Positions 62,205-63,961 of a DNA stretch of 63,961 nucleotides are shown here, in pieces. The DNA is taken from contig NZ_JAMBPV010000012.1 in assembly GCF_029531845.1 (NCBI RefSeq), positions 1-63,961 of the forward strand, written 5' to 3'. The notes under the pieces are model-generated. The model worked only from the letters and a program-made list of their open reading frames with translations, did not search any database and had not been told where the DNA came from. The translations under genes were made by a program, and so were the position numbers. The stretch's first letter is position 1; every line of letters begins with the position of its first letter. The stretch is from Staphylococcus equorum (GTDB taxonomy: Bacteria > Bacillota > Bacilli > Staphylococcales > Staphylococcaceae).

Positions 62205-62849
62205 TCAGCCTTTCAGTGTCTTAGTTACTGCTTTGTAATCATCGTGTTTGAAAAAATATGATCCTGCAACTAACATTGTAGCACCATGGTTAATTACAGT
62301 TTCAACAGTCTCATTATTAATACCACCATCTACTTCAATTTCAAAGTCTAAATTTAATTCCTCTTTGATTTTCGATAGTTGATCTAATTTATCAACAGTA
62401 TCACTAATAAATGATTGACCTCCAAAACCTGGATTCACTGTCATCACTAATACAAAATCCACCATTTTTATCACTGGTAATATTGCATCGACTGGTGTTC
62501 CGGGATTAATTACAACACCTGCTTTTATATTCTTATTCTTTATTTGTTCTATCACTCTATGAATATGTGATGTTGCTTCTACATGCACTGAAATCATATC
62601 AGCACCGTACTCGGCAAATAATTCGACATATTTTTCTGGTTCTTCAATCATTAAATGAACATCAATCGGCAGTTGGGTACCTTTACGTACTGCTTCAAGA
62701 ATCGGTAAACCTATGGAAATATTTGGCACGAATTGGCCATCCATAACATCAAAGTGTACACCGTCCACGCCTGCTTCTTCTAATGCTGTTAATTCTTCTT
62801 GTAATTTTAAAAAATCAGTTGATAATAATGATGGATAAAGTTTTACCAC
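62205..62849 (-). CDS. rpe: Ribulose-phosphate 3-epimerase
   Basis: Interconverts ribulose-5-phosphate and xylulose-5-phosphate in the pentose phosphate pathway. The 214-aa TIM barrel has LLSTDFLKLQEEL, HFDVMDGQFVPN, VHLMIEEPEKY, VNPGFGGQSFI and VDGGIN, which supply metal and catalytic residues. It directly abuts rsgA upstream and is followed by thiN after 5 bases. Confidence 0.97.
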   Translation of the reverse strand: MVKLYPSLLSTDFLKLQEELTALEEAGVDGVHFDVMDGQFVPNISIGLPILEAVRKGTQLPIDVHLMIEEPEKYVELFAEYGADMISVHVEATSHIHRVIEQIKNKNIKAGVVINPGTPVDAILPVIKMVDFVLVMTVNPGFGGQSFISDTVDKLDQLSKIKEELNLDFEIEVDGGINNETVETVINHGATMLVAGSYFFKHDDYKAVTKTLKG

Positions 62850-63725
62850 TTAATATCTTTCCTTTCTATTTGCAATTTCATTAAAGAGTTGTAAGTAATG
62901 ATCATATCTAAATTGCGCGATGTTCCCTTTTTCCAACTCCATTTTAACATTACATTTTGGTTCATTAATATGGTTACAATCTCTAAATTTACACTGTTCT
63001 CCATATTCGTTGATCTCCATAAAGTAATTTTTTAGTTCATCTTTTTGAATATGTGTAAAATCTAACGCACTAAAGCCGGGTGTATCTGCAATATAACCAT
63101 GGCTTCGTTCAAAAAGTTCTACATGGGTTGTAGTATGGCGACCACGGTTAAGTGCCTTTGAAATATGTTGCGTTTCTATGTTCAGTTCCGGAAAATATTT
63201 ATTTAATAGTGTTGATTTGCCGACACCTGATTGCCCACTTAATACAGCAAGTCCTTCTCCCCAAGCATCAAAAACAGGTTCAATATCATCATCGATACTA
63301 ATGAATTGCGTTTTATAGCCCATATTTTCATAAACATTTAATAATTGTGTAACTTTTTGCTGCGTTTCTTCTGAAGCTAAATCTCTTTTAGTTATGAGAA
63401 TACGCGGGCGCATATGATATGAATGCGCAATGACTAAAAATCTATCTAGTAATTGCGTTGAAAAATCGGGTTCTACCGCGCTCATTACTAATATAAGATG
63501 ATCCACATTGCTGACAAGTGGTCTTTTCAATGCGTTTTTTCTATCATGAACGTATTGAATATACCCTTCTGTTATATTCTCAACTTCAAAATCAACTACA
63601 TCACCAACGATAGGTGAAAATTTATTTTTTCTGAATAAACCGCGTGGTTTCGTATCGTACATTTCACCTTCAACATCTACACGATAAACGCCACTTAATG
63701 ATTTTATAATGCGTCCTGTCTTCAC
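62850..63725 (-). CDS. rsgA: Ribosome small-subunit-dependent GTPase RsgA
   Basis: A circularly permuted GTPase (YloQ/YjeQ) that checks late 30S maturation. The 291-aa protein has an N-terminal OB fold, G4/G5 motifs (ITKRD) before G1 ([14 protein letters not shown] near residue 165), DTPGFS, and a C-terminal zinc-binding domain ([14 protein letters not shown]). Its stop codon abuts the rpe start. In relatives prkC-type kinase genes lie upstream, which would fall beyond 63961 here. Confidence 0.97.
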   Translation of the reverse strand: MKTGRIIKSLSGVYRVDVEGEMYDTKPRGLFRKNKFSPIVGDVVDFEVENITEGYIQYVHDRKNALKRPLVSNVDHLILVMSAVEPDFSTQLLDRFLVIAHSYHMRPRILITKRDLASEETQQKVTQLLNVYENMGYKTQFISIDDDIEPVFDAWGEGLAVLSGQSGVGKSTLLNKYFPELNIETQHISKALNRGRHTTTHVELFERSHGYIADTPGFSALDFTHIQKDELKNYFMEINEYGEQCKFRDCNHINEPKCNVKMELEKGNIAQFRYDHYLQLFNEIANRKERY

Positions 63726-63861
63726 TTAGACACCTCTCTTTTAAAAACTATTATCTTATATATTATAGCAAAGCCGTTTTAATTTAAATATGATTTAAGA
63801 CTATTTCGTATAAAAATCAGCATAAACCACCTTACTAATCTTGTAAAAATAATAAACCCAT

Positions 63862-63916
63862 AAAATAAAACACCCTTTCAACAGTCTTTACATTCGTTGA
63901 AAGGGTGTTTTATTTT
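63862..63916. terminator. Strong terminator upstream of rsgA
   Basis: A perfect stem of about 20 bp (AAATAAAACACCCTTTCAAC with its complement, 13-nt loop) near the window edge. It separates rsgA from whatever lies upstream. Rsg-rpe-thiN is therefore probably transcribed from a promoter in 63726-63860. The last 45 bases of the window have no assignable gene. Confidence 0.85.
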
Positions 63917-63961
63917 ATTTGAAACATCAGTTCGCACGCTTTCGCTTGCATAAGCAACACT

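Noticed and set aside
63918..63961. Possible end of an upstream coding gene at the window edge
   Set aside because: Only about 44 bases are available; no frame gives a recognisable protein end.
27..63961. CRISPR arrays, tRNA or rRNA genes, insertion sequences, prophage genes
   Set aside because: I looked for repeat-spacer patterns, tRNA T-loop signatures and transposase or integrase genes other than xerC and found none.

Overview
The window is AT-rich, low-GC Firmicute chromosome. Gene order and protein sequences identify it as Staphylococcus: PolC, NusA, FabG, RNase III and XerC read like known staphylococcal proteins but are clearly not the S. aureus versions. The species is most likely a coagulase-negative one. 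I cannot name it from this sequence; a saprophyticus-type species is a guess. Almost all genes are core and lie on the minus strand, so the biological reading direction runs from position 63961 towards 1. || Layout from high to low coordinates. rsgA-rpe-thiN (ribosome-assembly GTPase, pentose-phosphate epimerase, thiamine pyrophosphokinase). Divergent rpmB. The Asp23-like gene with fakA (fatty-acid kinase). sdaAB-sdaAA (serine dehydratase) and recG. A plus-strand secreted thermolysin-family protease (aureolysin type). fapR-plsX-fabD-fabG-acpP (phospholipid and fatty-acid synthesis, with a visible FapR operator), rnc, and smc-ftsY-ylxM-ffh (chromosome structure and SRP targeting). A plus-strand accessory module: a TPP riboswitch driving a short-chain dehydrogenase and a flavin-dependent monooxygenase. 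rpsP-rimM-trmD-rplS (ribosome maturation). Two tandem plus-strand YfhO-family membrane proteins. rbgA-rnhB, sucC-sucD, dprA, topA, trmFO, xerC-hslV-hslU-codY, rpsB-tsf, pyrH-frr, uppS-cdsA, rseP-proS, polC, and finally rimP-nusA-rnpM-ylxQ-infB. || Function. Most of the window is a growth core: translation initiation and elongation, ribosome maturation, replication, RNA processing, membrane lipid synthesis and protein targeting. Interleaved are global regulators (CodY, FapR) and a few plus-strand islands. Those islands hold most of what is unusual: the TPP-riboswitch oxidoreductase pair, the aureolysin-like protease and the YfhO pair. || Regulation visible in the sequence includes a complete TPP riboswitch with promoter and terminator, a FapR box over the fapR transcription start, a leader hairpin before rimP, a likely L19 leader, many intrinsic terminators, and possible catabolite (cre-like) sites near sucC and sdaAB. 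An inverted staphylococcal intergenic repeat lies between proS and polC. I saw no tRNA, rRNA, CRISPR array, insertion sequence or prophage. The most promising lead for undescribed biology is the riboswitch-controlled SDR/monooxygenase pair, followed by a structured, terminator-linked intergenic element downstream of rplS.
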